DNA of 64,000 nt from positions 3,979,501 through 4,043,500 of the forward strand of contig NZ_CP125619.1 in the NCBI RefSeq assembly GCF_030053115.1, in the 5' to 3' direction. Numbering within the stretch: position 1 is the stretch's first letter; each line of letters begins with the position of its first letter. Source of the stretch: Pseudomonas svalbardensis (GTDB taxonomy: Bacteria > Pseudomonadota > Gammaproteobacteria > Pseudomonadales > Pseudomonadaceae). The notes beneath the pieces are model-generated. The model was not told the origin of the DNA. It worked only from the letters and a program-made list of their open reading frames with translations, and ran no database searches. Positions 40,172 to 49,048 of the stretch are shown here, piece after piece. The position numbers and the translations under genes were made by a program.

Positions 40172-41074
40172 ATGCTGGGAACTGTATCGGAGCTGGATCT
40201 GCGTTTGATCCGGGTATTTCTGACCGTCGTTGAGGCGGGCGGGATCTCGGCCGCGCAAACGGCGCTCAATACCACGCAACCCACCATCAGTGCGCAATTG
40301 GCAACGCTGGAAGCGCGGGTGGGGTTTCGTCTTTGCGAACGCGGGCGCGGTGGATTTTCGGTGACACCCAAAGGCAGCCAGTTTGTCGAGGCGGCCCGTC
40401 GGTTACTGGCGGCTGCCGAGGGGTTCCGGGTTGAAGTCCAGCACATCAATCGCAAGGTGTCGGGCAACATCAACATCGGCCTGCTCGGTCAAATCGATCC
40501 GGTTGCCAACAAGAAAATCGCCCTGGCCATTGCGCGGTTACGGTCCCGACATGAAGGGCTGTATTTCCATTTCACAGAGCTGTCGTCATCGCTGCTGGAA
40601 GAGAAAATCATCAACGGCCATATCGATCTGGCGATCGGCTATTTCTGGCACCGCCTGCCCAACATTGATTACTTTGCGTTGTTCCAGGAAACCCAGATCG
40701 CCTACTGCGCCCCCACTCATCCGCTGTTCGAGCAAGTGGGCGAGCTGACCCGGGATGACGTCAGCGATTACGATTGGGTATGGCCCAGCCATCCTTTGCC
40801 GGAAATGCCGGCGCCCACCTCGATTGAACGCCTGACGGTACTCACGGACAGCATGGATGGCGCTGCCCTGCTCATCCTGTCAGGCCAGCATTTGGGCTTT
40901 CTGCCGCAGCACTATGCGGCGAAGCATGAACAGTTGGGGCAGTTGCATCCGCTGAATCCCGAGCTGTTGCACTATGAGGTCGGCTTTCATGCGGCGGTCA
41001 GGCATTCGGCGCGTCAGCGGGATTTGGTGAGTGCTTTTTTGACTGAATTGATCGACATCTTCGGGGCCGTGTAA
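40172..41074 (+). CDS. LysR-family transcriptional regulator
   Basis: A 300-residue regulator. The N-terminal helix-turn-helix (residues 7-65) includes FLTVVEAGGISAAQTALNTTQPTISAQLATLEARVGFRLCERG; the rest is the two-lobed effector domain. It is divergent from the permease-nitrilase operon, with a palindromic site between them, so it probably senses the substrate or its product. The ATG was set at 40172; GGGAGCACGC lies ahead. Confidence 0.85.
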   Translation: MLGTVSELDLRLIRVFLTVVEAGGISAAQTALNTTQPTISAQLATLEARVGFRLCERGRGGFSVTPKGSQFVEAARRLLAAAEGFRVEVQHINRKVSGNINIGLLGQIDPVANKKIALAIARLRSRHEGLYFHFTELSSSLLEEKIINGHIDLAIGYFWHRLPNIDYFALFQETQIAYCAPTHPLFEQVGELTRDDVSDYDWVWPSHPLPEMPAPTSIERLTVLTDSMDGAALLILSGQHLGFLPQHYAAKHEQLGQLHPLNPELLHYEVGFHAAVRHSARQRDLVSAFLTELIDIFGAV

Positions 41075-41104
41075 GCGTCAACGGGAGCAAGCCCCTCGCC
41101 AGTT

Positions 41105-41638
41105 TCAGATATGGATTTCGCTGGTCGGGATAACGTCGATCCGCGCCACGGGCCCCGTCAAGTGCGCCAGGTCTGCGTTGTGCTCAACGATGATGTCTTC
41201 GGCGGCGAGGTTGCCGTTGTCGACGGTGGAATGCGCATCGGCGGCGAGCACTACGTCATAGCCCAGGTTCAGGGCCTGGCGGACAGTGGCGTTGATGCAA
41301 TAGTCGGTTTGCAGCCCGCAGATGATAAGGCGGTCTGTGCCCAAATCCTGCAATTGGGCTTGCAAGTGGGTCCGGTAGAACGAGTCTCTATTGGTTTTTC
41401 GCACGCGAAGGTCTTGCGGCGAAGTCTTCAGGTTTTCGGCCAGTTGCCAGCCTTCGGAACCGTGTTGCAGCAGGTCGCCCTTTTCTTCGTGCTGGATGAG
41501 GATGACCGGGATGCCTGCTTCGCGAGCCTTGGCACTGAGGTCGTTGATGTTCTCGATAACGCGCTTGATCTCAAAACAGGCGTACTCGCCAGTGCACAGG
41601 GCGCGCTGGACGTCGATGATCAGCAGTGCGGTAGCCAT
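41105..41638 (-). CDS. Isochorismatase-family cysteine hydrolase
   Basis: A 177-residue cysteine hydrolase of the isochorismatase fold. The triad is Asp9 (LLIIDVQRAL), Lys81 (RVRKTNRDSF) and Cys114 (GLQTDYCINATVR). Family members include nicotinamidase, ureidoacrylate and other amide hydrolases; the substrate is not resolved. The ATG at 41638 has AGGAAGG upstream, and the longer frame to 41791 would run into the repeat region. It sits near the other nitrogen genes but is not in their operon. Confidence 0.8.
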   Translation of the reverse strand: MATALLIIDVQRALCTGEYACFEIKRVIENINDLSAKAREAGIPVILIQHEEKGDLLQHGSEGWQLAENLKTSPQDLRVRKTNRDSFYRTHLQAQLQDLGTDRLIICGLQTDYCINATVRQALNLGYDVVLAADAHSTVDNGNLAAEDIIVEHNADLAHLTGPVARIDVIPTSEIHI

Positions 41639-41703
41639 GAGCTTCCTTCCTGGATGGGTCGGTGAATCGGCAACGGATTTCGAATCCGTTCCCCTTTTAA
41701 CTT

Positions 41704-41849
41704 GTAGCAGCTGCCGAGCCTGCGAGGCTGCGTTCGAGCGCGAAGCGGTCGTAATCCAGCAAATGTGGTCTACCTGAATGAACGCGGTCAACCGATTTAC
41801 GACGGCTGCGCAGTCGAACGCAGCCTTGCAGGCTCGACAGCTGCTACGG
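41704..41849. repeat. Inverted REP-type pair
   Basis: GTAGCAGCTGCCGAGCCTG (41704 onward) and the matching complement CAGGCTCGACAGCTGCTAC near 41829-41847 are inverted copies of a short palindromic repeat, about 110 bases apart. It resembles the REP family of fluorescent pseudomonads. It lies between the hydrolase and ggt. Confidence 0.75.
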
Positions 41850-41893
41850 AATCTGAGGCCACCCTCAAGAATTTGGATGGCCTCGGATCTGCC

Positions 41894-43621
41894 TCAATAA
41901 CCGAGCGACAACCCAGTGTTACGACGTGGATCGTTCGCCCCATAGAAGCGGTTTTTGCCGACCGGTTTGCCTTCAAGCGACGGTGCGCCTACCAGAATCG
42001 CCGCCACATGGTTGGCGTCCTGTGGTCCGGCAAACTTGTGCCCCCAACTTTCGAGCATCTTCACCGTATCGGGACTGGTAGTGAAGGTCTCAAGGTTGGT
42101 CTCTTCCGGCAACCACTGCTGGTGGAAACGCGGTGCATCGACCGCTTCCTGGATGTTCATCCCGTAGTCGATCACGTTGAGCATGGTCAGCAAGGTCGCG
42201 GTGATGATGCGACTGCCGCCGGGGGTGCCGACGACCATCACCACTTTGCCGTCCTTGGTGACGATGGTCGGGCTCATGGACGACAGCGGTGCCTTGCCGG
42301 GCGCGATGGCGTTGGCCTCCCCTTGCACCAGACCGTACATGTTCGGCACGCCGATCTTCGAGGTAAAGTCATCCATTTCGTCGTTGAGGATGACCCCGGT
42401 TTTGCTGGCCATGACGCCGGCGCCGAACCAGTCGTTCAAGGTGTAGGTCACCGAGACCGCGTTGCCCCATTTATCGACGATGGAGTAATGGGTGGTGTTG
42501 CTGCCTTCATGGGGCGCTACGCCAGGTTTGAGCTCGCGGGACACACCGGCCTTTTGCGGATCGATGGCGGTGCGGATTTTGGTGGCGTAGTTTTTATCCA
42601 GCAGATGGTCGATCGGGTTCTTCACGAAATCCGGGTCGCCCAGGTAGCTGTTGCGGTCCACGTAGGCGTGACGCATCGCTTCGATCTGGTAGTGCATGCT
42701 CTGGGCCGAGTGATAGCCCAGGTCTTTCATCGGATAGCCTTCGAGAATGTTCATGATCTCGCAAATCACCACGCCGCCGGAGCTTGGCGGTGGCGCTGAA
42801 ACCACGTGGTAGCCGCGGTAATCGCATTCGATCGGGGCCAGTTCGCGGGTCTTGTATTTGTCGAGGTCGGCCTGAGTGATGATGCCTTTGTTGGCCTGAC
42901 TGGAGGTGACGATGGCATCGGCGACCCAGCCTTTATAGAAGCCGTCGGCGCCGTTCTCGGAGATTTCCCGCAGGGTTTTAGCCAGATCCTTCTGCACCAG
43001 TTGCTGACCGACCTGCATTGGCTCGCCGTTGCTCAGAAAGATCGCACCGGAATCCTTGATGTCTTTCTTGAACACATCAGTGGCGTACTCCAGCAATTCG
43101 ACATCGCCCTGCTCCAGCACAAAACCGTCTTCGGCGAGCTTGATGGCCGGGGCGATGACTTCCTTGCGGGGTTTGGTGCCGTATTTCGACAGCGCCAGTT
43201 CCATCCCGGACACGGTGCCCGGCACGCCGACCGCCAGATGGCCACGGGTGCTCAGGTCTGGGACGACGTTGCCCTCCTTGTCGAGGTACATGTCTGCGGT
43301 GGCGGCCAGCGGTGCTTTTTCGCGGAAGTCGAGGAAGGTCTTGCGCCCGTCCGCCAACTGAATGGTCATGAAACCGCCGCCGCCCAGGTTGCCCGCCGCG
43401 GGATAAACCACCGCCAGCGCATAACCGACCGCTACCGCGGCATCGACGGCGTTGCCGCCATTCTTGAGCACATCGACGCCCACGTGACTGGCCAGATGCT
43501 GGGCGGTAACGACCATGCCGTTTTCGGCCGCAACCGGCGCCACAGAGGCCGCGTAAGCACTGAGGCAGCTGAGCGCCAATGAGGTCGCAATCAGCGATTT
43601 GGCAAAAGGTTCGAACTTCAT
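41894..43621 (-). CDS. ggt: Gamma-glutamyltransferase precursor
   Basis: A 575-residue periplasmic enzyme, transferring or hydrolysing the gamma-glutamyl group of glutathione. A signal peptide (about 1-24) is followed by the large subunit, and autocleavage occurs before the small-subunit Thr, expected at Thr376 (SNTTHYSIVD). The site loop GGGGFMTIQLADG, and the C-terminal GTPGGSRIITATLLT are typical. Both subunits are in one frame. The gene stands alone on the minus strand, about 150 bases from the divergent ogt. Confidence 0.93.
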   Translation of the reverse strand: MKFEPFAKSLIATSLALSCLSAYAASVAPVAAENGMVVTAQHLASHVGVDVLKNGGNAVDAAVAVGYALAVVYPAAGNLGGGGFMTIQLADGRKTFLDFREKAPLAATADMYLDKEGNVVPDLSTRGHLAVGVPGTVSGMELALSKYGTKPRKEVIAPAIKLAEDGFVLEQGDVELLEYATDVFKKDIKDSGAIFLSNGEPMQVGQQLVQKDLAKTLREISENGADGFYKGWVADAIVTSSQANKGIITQADLDKYKTRELAPIECDYRGYHVVSAPPPSSGGVVICEIMNILEGYPMKDLGYHSAQSMHYQIEAMRHAYVDRNSYLGDPDFVKNPIDHLLDKNYATKIRTAIDPQKAGVSRELKPGVAPHEGSNTTHYSIVDKWGNAVSVTYTLNDWFGAGVMASKTGVILNDEMDDFTSKIGVPNMYGLVQGEANAIAPGKAPLSSMSPTIVTKDGKVVMVVGTPGGSRIITATLLTMLNVIDYGMNIQEAVDAPRFHQQWLPEETNLETFTTSPDTVKMLESWGHKFAGPQDANHVAAILVGAPSLEGKPVGKNRFYGANDPRRNTGLSLGY

Positions 43622-43772
43622 GAGTCGGTCTCTTTTTGTTTTTAGGCTCTGTAAAAAAACAGAGGGAAGGCTTCAAGAGCAGAGGCAAGTATGGCTGGGA
43701 TTGCGTATTGCGCCTCCCCGTCGAGGCAGTATGCTTGGCCTCCTGCTCAGCCCATCCACGGAGTCCCCCGGC

Positions 43773-44288
43773 ATGACGTTCACCTACATCACCCTGGCCT
43801 CCCCGGTCGGCGAGTTGAAGCTGGTCGCGAACGGCTCAAGACTGGCGGCTATCCTCTGGGAAAACGACAAGCCAAACCGCGTACGGCTCGGCCCGATGAG
43901 CGAAGCGGCGGACAACCCGATCCTGCTGCGCACCGCTCAGCAGTTGAAGGAATACTTCGCCGGCACGCGCGATCATTTCGAGCTGGAGCTGGACTTTTCC
44001 GGGACGATATTCCAGAAGAAGGTCTGGGCGGCGCTGCTGACCATTCCATTCGGCGAGACCCGCAGTTACACCCAGATTGCCGAGCAGATCGGCAACCCCA
44101 ATGCGGTCCGCGCGGTGGGTGCGGCCAACGGCAAAAACCCGATATCGATTGTTGCGCCGTGTCATCGGGTGATTGGTGCGTCGGGGAAATTGACGGGGTT
44201 CGCCGGTGGGCTTGAGGCGAAGGAACGGTTGTTGACGCTGGAAGGATGCGAGTGGTCGGGCAACAGCAGGACGGGGGAGTTGTTTTGA
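43773..44288 (+). CDS. ogt: Methylated-DNA--protein-cysteine methyltransferase
   Basis: A 171-residue DNA repair protein that removes O6-methylguanine. The acceptor Cys130 lies in IVAPCHRVIG, and the helix-turn-helix (TRSYTQIAEQIGNPNAVRAVGAANGKNP) is the DNA-binding part. The ATG at 43773 was chosen over the upstream start at 43599, which runs through the ggt promoter. Regulatory Ada-type N-terminal domains are absent, so this is the constitutive Ogt type. Confidence 0.92.
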   Translation: MTFTYITLASPVGELKLVANGSRLAAILWENDKPNRVRLGPMSEAADNPILLRTAQQLKEYFAGTRDHFELELDFSGTIFQKKVWAALLTIPFGETRSYTQIAEQIGNPNAVRAVGAANGKNPISIVAPCHRVIGASGKLTGFAGGLEAKERLLTLEGCEWSGNSRTGELF

Positions 44289-44296
44289 TTTAACGC

Positions 44297-44890
44297 TCAA
44301 GCGTCGGCGAAGATGTTTTTCATCGCCGCATACTGCAACAGCATGATGGTCTTCGCATCGCAGATTTCCCCGCGATAAAACGCCTCAAGCGCGTCGTCGA
44401 ACTTCCACTCCAGCACTTCCAGCTCCTCGGTCTCCTCCTCCAGTCCGCCGCCATCACTGACCTTAGACGCGGCATCGTACTCAGCGATGAAGAAGTGCAG
44501 TTTTTCAGTCACCGAACCGGGGCTCATGTAGGCTTCGAACACCTTGTGCACGTGGTGCACGCGATAACCGGTTTCTTCCTCCGCTTCTTCGCGGATGCGC
44601 TCTTCAGGCACCGCACCTTCGAGCAGCCCCGCCGCCACTTCGATCAGCAACCCATCGTGGCCGTTGACGAACACCGGCAATCTGAATTGCCGGGTCAGCA
44701 CGACGGTTTTCTTTTCACGGTTGAACAGCAGAATCGCCGCGCCATTGCCACGGTCGTAGACCTCGCGGGTCTGGCGCTGCCATTCGCCGTTGTTGCGCAG
44801 GTAATCGAAGGTGATTTTCTTGAGCAGGTACCAGTCGTGGGACAACACCTGGGACTCGATGAGGTTGACCCGCTCGGCTGTGTTCGACAT
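44297..44890 (-). CDS. nudK: NUDIX hydrolase, GDP-mannose pyrophosphatase NudK type
   Basis: A 197-residue Nudix protein of the ADP-ribose/GDP-mannose pyrophosphatase group. The Nudix box reads GLLEGAVPEERIREEAEEETGY, with the expected Glu metal ligands in REEAEEE. A typical end is AKTIMLLQYAAMKNIF. The ATG at 44890 (opening MSNTAERVNLIESQ) is used, as it matches NudK N-termini; the frame to 44926 has extra residues. It is convergent to ogt with a 9-base gap. Confidence 0.83.
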   Translation of the reverse strand: MSNTAERVNLIESQVLSHDWYLLKKITFDYLRNNGEWQRQTREVYDRGNGAAILLFNREKKTVVLTRQFRLPVFVNGHDGLLIEVAAGLLEGAVPEERIREEAEEETGYRVHHVHKVFEAYMSPGSVTEKLHFFIAEYDAASKVSDGGGLEEETEELEVLEWKFDDALEAFYRGEICDAKTIMLLQYAAMKNIFADA

Positions 44891-44951
44891 GACAACGCAT
44901 CCCTTTTTTCGTCGGAAGGCGCACATGTTAGGCGAAAACGAAAGCCTGGCG

Positions 44952-45389
44952 CTAAGAAAGCTGGGCCTTGTATTCCTTCACATATTGCCCCGCCAGCGTC
45001 TCTTTCTGTTTGTCGTCGAGTAGCTTGCCGGCCATTTGGAAGAACTTCTGCTCTTCCTCTTCCATGTGGTGATTGACCTTCTCGGCGAGCTTCTTCGCGG
45101 CGGCCAGCCAAGCCGGGCTGGACATCTCGGTCTCGTCCAGCGTTTCCATCATTTCGTCCATCTCGTGGTGTTCGGCAATCGCATGGCGGCTGAGGTCGAC
45201 GCCATTATCGAACTCCATCAGCGGGATATAGAAATGCCGCTCTTCAGCGGTTTCGTGGGCCTGAAGTTCGGACTTGAGCTGCTTGTAAGCCTCGACCCGC
45301 TCAGGGGTGTCGCCGCTGGTCTGGATCAGTGCATCGGCGTAAGTGCGTTGGCGGTCGTGGCTTTCGCGCAAGGCTTCGAAAATATTCAT
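44952..45389 (-). CDS. Hemerythrin-domain protein
   Basis: A 145-residue protein with hemerythrin HHE-type motifs. Candidate iron ligands include His11 (LRESHDRQR), His45 with Glu49 (QAHETAEERHF), His74/His75 (AIAEHHEMDE) and His107/His108 with Glu112 (VNHHMEEEEQ). These proteins bind a diiron centre and may sense oxygen or help handle oxidative or nitric stress; the role here is not known. It is a single gene. Confidence 0.83.
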   Translation of the reverse strand: MNIFEALRESHDRQRTYADALIQTSGDTPERVEAYKQLKSELQAHETAEERHFYIPLMEFDNGVDLSRHAIAEHHEMDEMMETLDETEMSSPAWLAAAKKLAEKVNHHMEEEEQKFFQMAGKLLDDKQKETLAGQYVKEYKAQLS

Positions 45390-45534
45390 GGAGTGTCCTC
45401 ATAGGCCGCGTTCTGGAATGACGCTGTTTAGGCTAGACATCTGCGCGATGACGACGGTTCCACTTGTTATCAGGGGATAGAACAAGGCTTGCAACCGAGA
45501 TAGGCTGCCACTTCACCGCCATAAGGATATAGCC

Positions 45535-45963
45535 ATGACCCTGCGAATCGAGTTGTCGAAAAACCCCACGAATGAAGACCGTGAGGCGATCCTCGCGCCC
45601 TTGCGCGCCTATAACGCTTCGCAGGCTGGGGAGGCGAACTCGCAGCCGATTGCCTTGCTGGTGCGCGATGACAACGACGAGATTCTCGGCGGGCTCTATG
45701 GACGGGTGTTTTACCGGTGGTTATTCATCGAATTGCTTTCGGTGCCTGAACAGGCCCGGGGACAGGGCATGGGCACGAAGCTGATGCAGATGGCTGAAGA
45801 CCTGGCACGGGAAAAGGAATGCATCGGAATCTGGCTCGACACCTTCGACTTCCAGGCGCCGGGGTTCTACAGGAAGCTCGGCTACAGCGAGTTAGGCCAG
45901 ATCGCCGACTACCCGCCTGGCCACAAGCGCTTCTTTTTCCAGAAGCGCCTGACAAACGTTTGA
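45535..45963 (+). CDS. GNAT-family N-acetyltransferase
   Basis: A 142-residue acetyltransferase. The acetyl-CoA loop is seen in LSVPEQARGQGMGTKLM (Arg75, Gly76, Gly78, Gly80), and the C-terminal strand-helix with WLDTFDFQAPGFYRKLGYSELGQI is typical of this group. A small-molecule or protein amine substrate is possible, not defined. The ATG at 45535 follows a weak ribosome site AAGGATATAGCC. Confidence 0.82.
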   Translation: MTLRIELSKNPTNEDREAILAPLRAYNASQAGEANSQPIALLVRDDNDEILGGLYGRVFYRWLFIELLSVPEQARGQGMGTKLMQMAEDLAREKECIGIWLDTFDFQAPGFYRKLGYSELGQIADYPPGHKRFFFQKRLTNV

Positions 45964-45983
45964 TCGCTGGTACCGGTACCGCC

Positions 45984-46074
45984 AAAAGATCGCAGCCTCG
46001 TTTCACTCGACAGCTCCTACAGAAGCATGCGGTCCATGTAGGAGCTGTCGAGTGAAACGAGGCTGCGATCTTTT
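45984..46074. repeat. Perfect 36-bp inverted repeat (REPIN type)
   Basis: Arms at 45984-46019 and 46039-46074 are exact complements, beginning AAAAGATCGCAGCCTCGTTT. The ends CGTTTCACTCGACAGCTCCTA are typical of repetitive extragenic palindromes. It lies between convergent genes, where it may also act as a bidirectional transcription stop. Confidence 0.85.
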
Positions 46075-46082
46075 AATATTGC

Positions 46083-46433
46083 TTACAGGCAGGTCGCCAA
46101 CGCCGCGAGTCGGCGCTTGGCCACAAAGTCGTCATGCTGCGCGTAATAATTCAGCACGGTGGCGGAAGCGTCAGTCTTCACGTCCACAAAGGACTCCGCC
46201 GAGCGCGTGTAAACGGTAGTGCCGCCCTTCTCGCCGGGCTGCAAATACGCGCCAGCATCGACACCAAATACCGCCTCATCCTGCCAGGAAAACTGCACAC
46301 ACTGGGCGACGACTTTTTCCGGCTTGTCCGACGTCAGGGTTTTGTACGGGGTTCCAGTGCGGGCATCGTTCATCGCCGAGCCGGCGCATCCCGCCAGCAA
46401 CGTTACGGCCAGCGCCACCATCAGAATTCGCAT
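46083..46433 (-). CDS. Small lipoprotein of unknown function
   Basis: A 116-residue predicted lipoprotein with lipobox LLAGC (Cys16) after a short signal. The rest is a soluble domain with few recognisable features; two more cysteines (about 45 and 115) could form a disulphide. I do not recognise the family. Single gene on the minus strand. Confidence 0.7.
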   Translation of the reverse strand: MRILMVALAVTLLAGCAGSAMNDARTGTPYKTLTSDKPEKVVAQCVQFSWQDEAVFGVDAGAYLQPGEKGGTTVYTRSAESFVDVKTDASATVLNYYAQHDDFVAKRRLAALATCL

Positions 46434-46594
46434 TGCGTTCGCTCATCAAGAAAAAGCGGACTGTATCACCGCGGCACGGCGTATCGTTCTGCTTTACTTC
46501 ATTTATACCGCGACACCGAGTGACGATTCGCGCACCCTGTCGCGCCATTAACACCGCATCGCCCGTTTTTCCGGGCTTATTTTCTGGAAAGGTC

Positions 46595-46843
46595 ATGACA
46601 CCCAACGCCGAATATTACAAACCGACCGCTGAATATGCCGACAAGCTGATCAGCCAGATCGGTCAGACGCCGTCCTGGATTGCCAAGCGAATTGGCGTCA
46701 CCGACAAGCGGATTCGTTACATCCTCGACGGCGAAAGAACCGTCAAAGGTGAAACCACGCCGATTCAAATGACGTATCCCGAGCAGTTTGCCCTCGAGTG
46801 CCTGGCAGCAGCGGCCAAGGCCAGCAAGAAGCAGTCTTCGTAA
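46595..46843 (+). CDS. Small DNA-binding-like protein
   Basis: An 82-residue protein. The segment TPSWIAKRIGVTDKRIRYILDGERTVKG looks like a helix-turn-helix. The start at 46595 (GAAAGG ahead) was preferred to the in-frame start at 46433. It precedes the DUF6388-type gene by 20 bases, so the two may form an operon. A phage-type or toxin-antitoxin role is not shown. Confidence 0.6.
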   Translation: MTPNAEYYKPTAEYADKLISQIGQTPSWIAKRIGVTDKRIRYILDGERTVKGETTPIQMTYPEQFALECLAAAAKASKKQSS

Positions 46844-46863
46844 TCCAGCCTCAAGGAGCGACC

Positions 46864-47193
46864 ATGGCGGCAACCGAACAGCAACACGAGCAAGCGCTGA
46901 AGAAGTTTCTCGATGAGCGCCCTGAACTGCGCGTCGAACTCGACAACCTCAACCCGCTGTTGGCTCAGGCCAAGGGCGAGACCACGGCGCAGTACCGCGA
47001 GGACCGCTTGCATGAAGCCTTCGAAGCCGAGGCCGAGCGTCTGGGATTGTTTGCCTGGGAGCTGACGCTGCAACTGACCGCCACGACGCCCGAGGACTAT
47101 CAGGCACAGCGCCTGGAAGTGCACAAGGAAGTGGCCGAGATGGCCGGCATGGACTGGCTGGAGTATTGCGAGTTATATGGATTAAGTAAGTGA
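46864..47193 (+). CDS. DUF6388-type hypothetical protein
   Basis: A 109-residue, helix-rich acidic protein, opening MAATEQQHEQALKKFL. It matches my recollection of the DUF6388 family of pseudomonads, with the conserved core PELRVELDNLNPLLAQAKG. No motif suggests an activity. AGGAGCG precedes the ATG, and the previous gene ends 20 bases upstream. Confidence 0.6.
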   Translation: MAATEQQHEQALKKFLDERPELRVELDNLNPLLAQAKGETTAQYREDRLHEAFEAEAERLGLFAWELTLQLTATTPEDYQAQRLEVHKEVAEMAGMDWLEYCELYGLSK

Positions 47194-47228
47194 CCATTTC
47201 GATCACTGCCTGAGGACGACCTCCGCTG

Positions 47229-47933
47229 ATGTTGCCATCCCTCTCAACTGATCGCGCCAGTCCAGGCCATCTGCATACCCGCAAATGGCGCGGACGCATT
47301 GGCATGTCGCTGGTGGCCAGCCTGTCGGTGCTCGCGGGCATGACCGACGCCATCGGCTTCATGGCCAGCGGTGATTTCGTCTCGTTCATGAGCGGCAACA
47401 CCACCCGCCTCGCCGTCGCCATCAGCGACGGCGACCTGGGCCTGACCTTGCGCCTGGTGATCCTCGTGGGCACCTTCATCGTCGGCAACGCCTTGGGTAT
47501 TGTCGTCAGTCGCCTGGGCGGGCGCCGCGCGCTGCCCTTGCTGCTGTGCATCGCCACGCTGCTCTGCGGCGCCGCTGCCTGGCCCTACGACGAACAATTA
47601 CCAGCGCTACTGGCGGCGATCATCGCCATGGGCATGCTCAATGCCGCCGTGGAAGAAGTGAACGGACTGCCGGTCGGCCTGACCTACGTCACCGGCGCCC
47701 TGTCGCGCTTCGGCCGTGGGCTGGGACGCTGGATGCTCGGCGAACGGCGCAACGGTTGGCGCGTGCAACTGATTCCCTGGACCGGAATGTTTGCTGGCGC
47801 GGTCATCGGTGCCGTGCTGGAACATCACCTGGGGCTCAGGGCCCTGTTTGTCAGCGGTCTGCTGGCCGGCGCCATCGGGCTGCTGTCGCTGAAAATTCCG
47901 CGGCGTTGGCAGTTGGGGTATATGCCGCGCTGA
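47229..47933 (+). CDS. YoaK/DUF1275-family membrane protein
   Basis: A 234-residue inner membrane protein with about six segments. The motifs SLSVLAGMTDAIGFMASGDFVSFMSGNTTRLA and NAAVEEVNGLPVGLTYVTGALSRFGRGLG are typical of DUF1275. Function unknown. It starts with ATG 36 bases after the preceding gene's stop. It is followed by the tus genes. Confidence 0.83.
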   Translation: MLPSLSTDRASPGHLHTRKWRGRIGMSLVASLSVLAGMTDAIGFMASGDFVSFMSGNTTRLAVAISDGDLGLTLRLVILVGTFIVGNALGIVVSRLGGRRALPLLLCIATLLCGAAAWPYDEQLPALLAAIIAMGMLNAAVEEVNGLPVGLTYVTGALSRFGRGLGRWMLGERRNGWRVQLIPWTGMFAGAVIGAVLEHHLGLRALFVSGLLAGAIGLLSLKIPRRWQLGYMPR

Positions 47934-47998
47934 AACGCCCTTCGCCGCCCCGGCGATAAAGCATTATCATGGCCGCAGTTTTGCTGATCGAGTCCGTC

Positions 47999-48391
47999 AT
48001 GAAGTTCGCCATCGCGCTGTTTTCCGCCGCCCATGCGCCCTCCTCGCGCCGCGCCTTGCTGTTCGCTCAGGCCGCGCTGGCCGGCGGGCATGAGATTGTC
48101 CGGTTGTTTTTCTATCAGGACGGCGTCTACAACGCCTCCGCAAGCGTGGTCACGCCGCAGGATGAGCTGGATTTGCCCAAGCAATGGCGCAACTTCGTCT
48201 CCGAGCATCAACTGGACGGTGTCGTGTGCATCGCCGCGGCCCTGCGCCGTGGTGTGTTGAACGAAGAAGAAGCCGGACGCTATCAGCGTGAAGCCGTTGC
48301 TGTAGGCGCGCCGTGGGAATTGTCCGGACTCGGCCAGTTGCATGACGCGGTGCAGGACGCTGACCGACTGATCTGTTTCGGAGGCGCGTGA
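47999..48391 (+). CDS. tusD: Sulfur relay protein TusD
   Basis: A 130-residue subunit of the TusBCD complex, which passes sulfur from TusA toward TusE and MnmA for 2-thiouridine in tRNA. The sulfur-carrying Cys77 lies in DGVVCIAAALRRG, and the DsrE/F-type fold is seen. The ATG at 47999 was chosen over 47969. It begins a chain of overlapping genes. Confidence 0.92.
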   Translation: MKFAIALFSAAHAPSSRRALLFAQAALAGGHEIVRLFFYQDGVYNASASVVTPQDELDLPKQWRNFVSEHQLDGVVCIAAALRRGVLNEEEAGRYQREAVAVGAPWELSGLGQLHDAVQDADRLICFGGA

Positions 48392-48392
48392 G

Positions 48393-48755
48393 ATGGCTAA
48401 ATCCTTGCTGATAATCAGCCGTCAGGCGCCTTGGTCCGGGCCGAGTGCGCGCGAAGCGCTGGACATCGTGCTGGCCGGCGGTGCCTTTGATCTGCCGATC
48501 GGCCTGCTGTTTCTCGATGACGGGGTGTTCCAGCTCGCCGCGAAACAGGACGCCAAGGCCCTCCAGCAGAAGGACCTGAGCGCCAACCTGCAAGCCTTGC
48601 CGATGTTCGGTGTCGAAGACCTTTTCGTCTGTGGCGACAGTGCTGCAGAACGGGGTCTGGACCCGGCTGGTTTGTCGCTGGAAGAAGCTCAGGTGCTGGC
48701 AGCCCACGAAATCACTGCACTTATTGACCGTTACGACCAGGTGATCACCCTCTGA
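48393..48755 (+). CDS. tusC: Sulfur relay protein TusC
   Basis: A 120-residue DsrF-family subunit of TusBCD. The opening MAKSLLIISRQAPWSGPSAREALDIVLAGGAFD and the FLDDGVFQL motif are typical. It starts two bases after tusD, and its stop codon overlaps the start of tusB, which suggests coupled translation. Confidence 0.9.
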   Translation: MAKSLLIISRQAPWSGPSAREALDIVLAGGAFDLPIGLLFLDDGVFQLAAKQDAKALQQKDLSANLQALPMFGVEDLFVCGDSAAERGLDPAGLSLEEAQVLAAHEITALIDRYDQVITL

Positions 48756-49048
48756 TGTCGACTTTGCATGTGTTGTCTCATTCCCCGTTCGGCGACGATC
48801 GCCTGACCAGTTGCCTGCGCTTGATTGGCGCTGACGATGCGTTGCTGCTGACCGGTGACGCGGTTTATGCGTTGCAACCAGGCACCGCGCCGTTCAATGC
48901 GCTGAACGCCCGCAATCTGAAACTGTTCGTACTGGCCGAAGACGCCCAGGCTCGCGCGCTGGAGATTCCTGACACGGCCAAGGCCATCGATTACCCGGCC
49001 TTCGTCGAGCTGTCGATTCACTACGACAAGGTCAACAGTTGGCTATGA
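48755..49048 (+). CDS. tusB: Sulfur relay protein TusB
   Basis: A 97-residue DsrH-family protein, the third subunit of TusBCD. It opens MSTLHVLSHSPFGDDRLTSCL. It overlaps tusC by one base at its start and tusE (ATGA, 49045-49048) at its end. A single cysteine (about residue 20) is not the known sulfur carrier. Confidence 0.88.
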   Translation: MSTLHVLSHSPFGDDRLTSCLRLIGADDALLLTGDAVYALQPGTAPFNALNARNLKLFVLAEDAQARALEIPDTAKAIDYPAFVELSIHYDKVNSWL

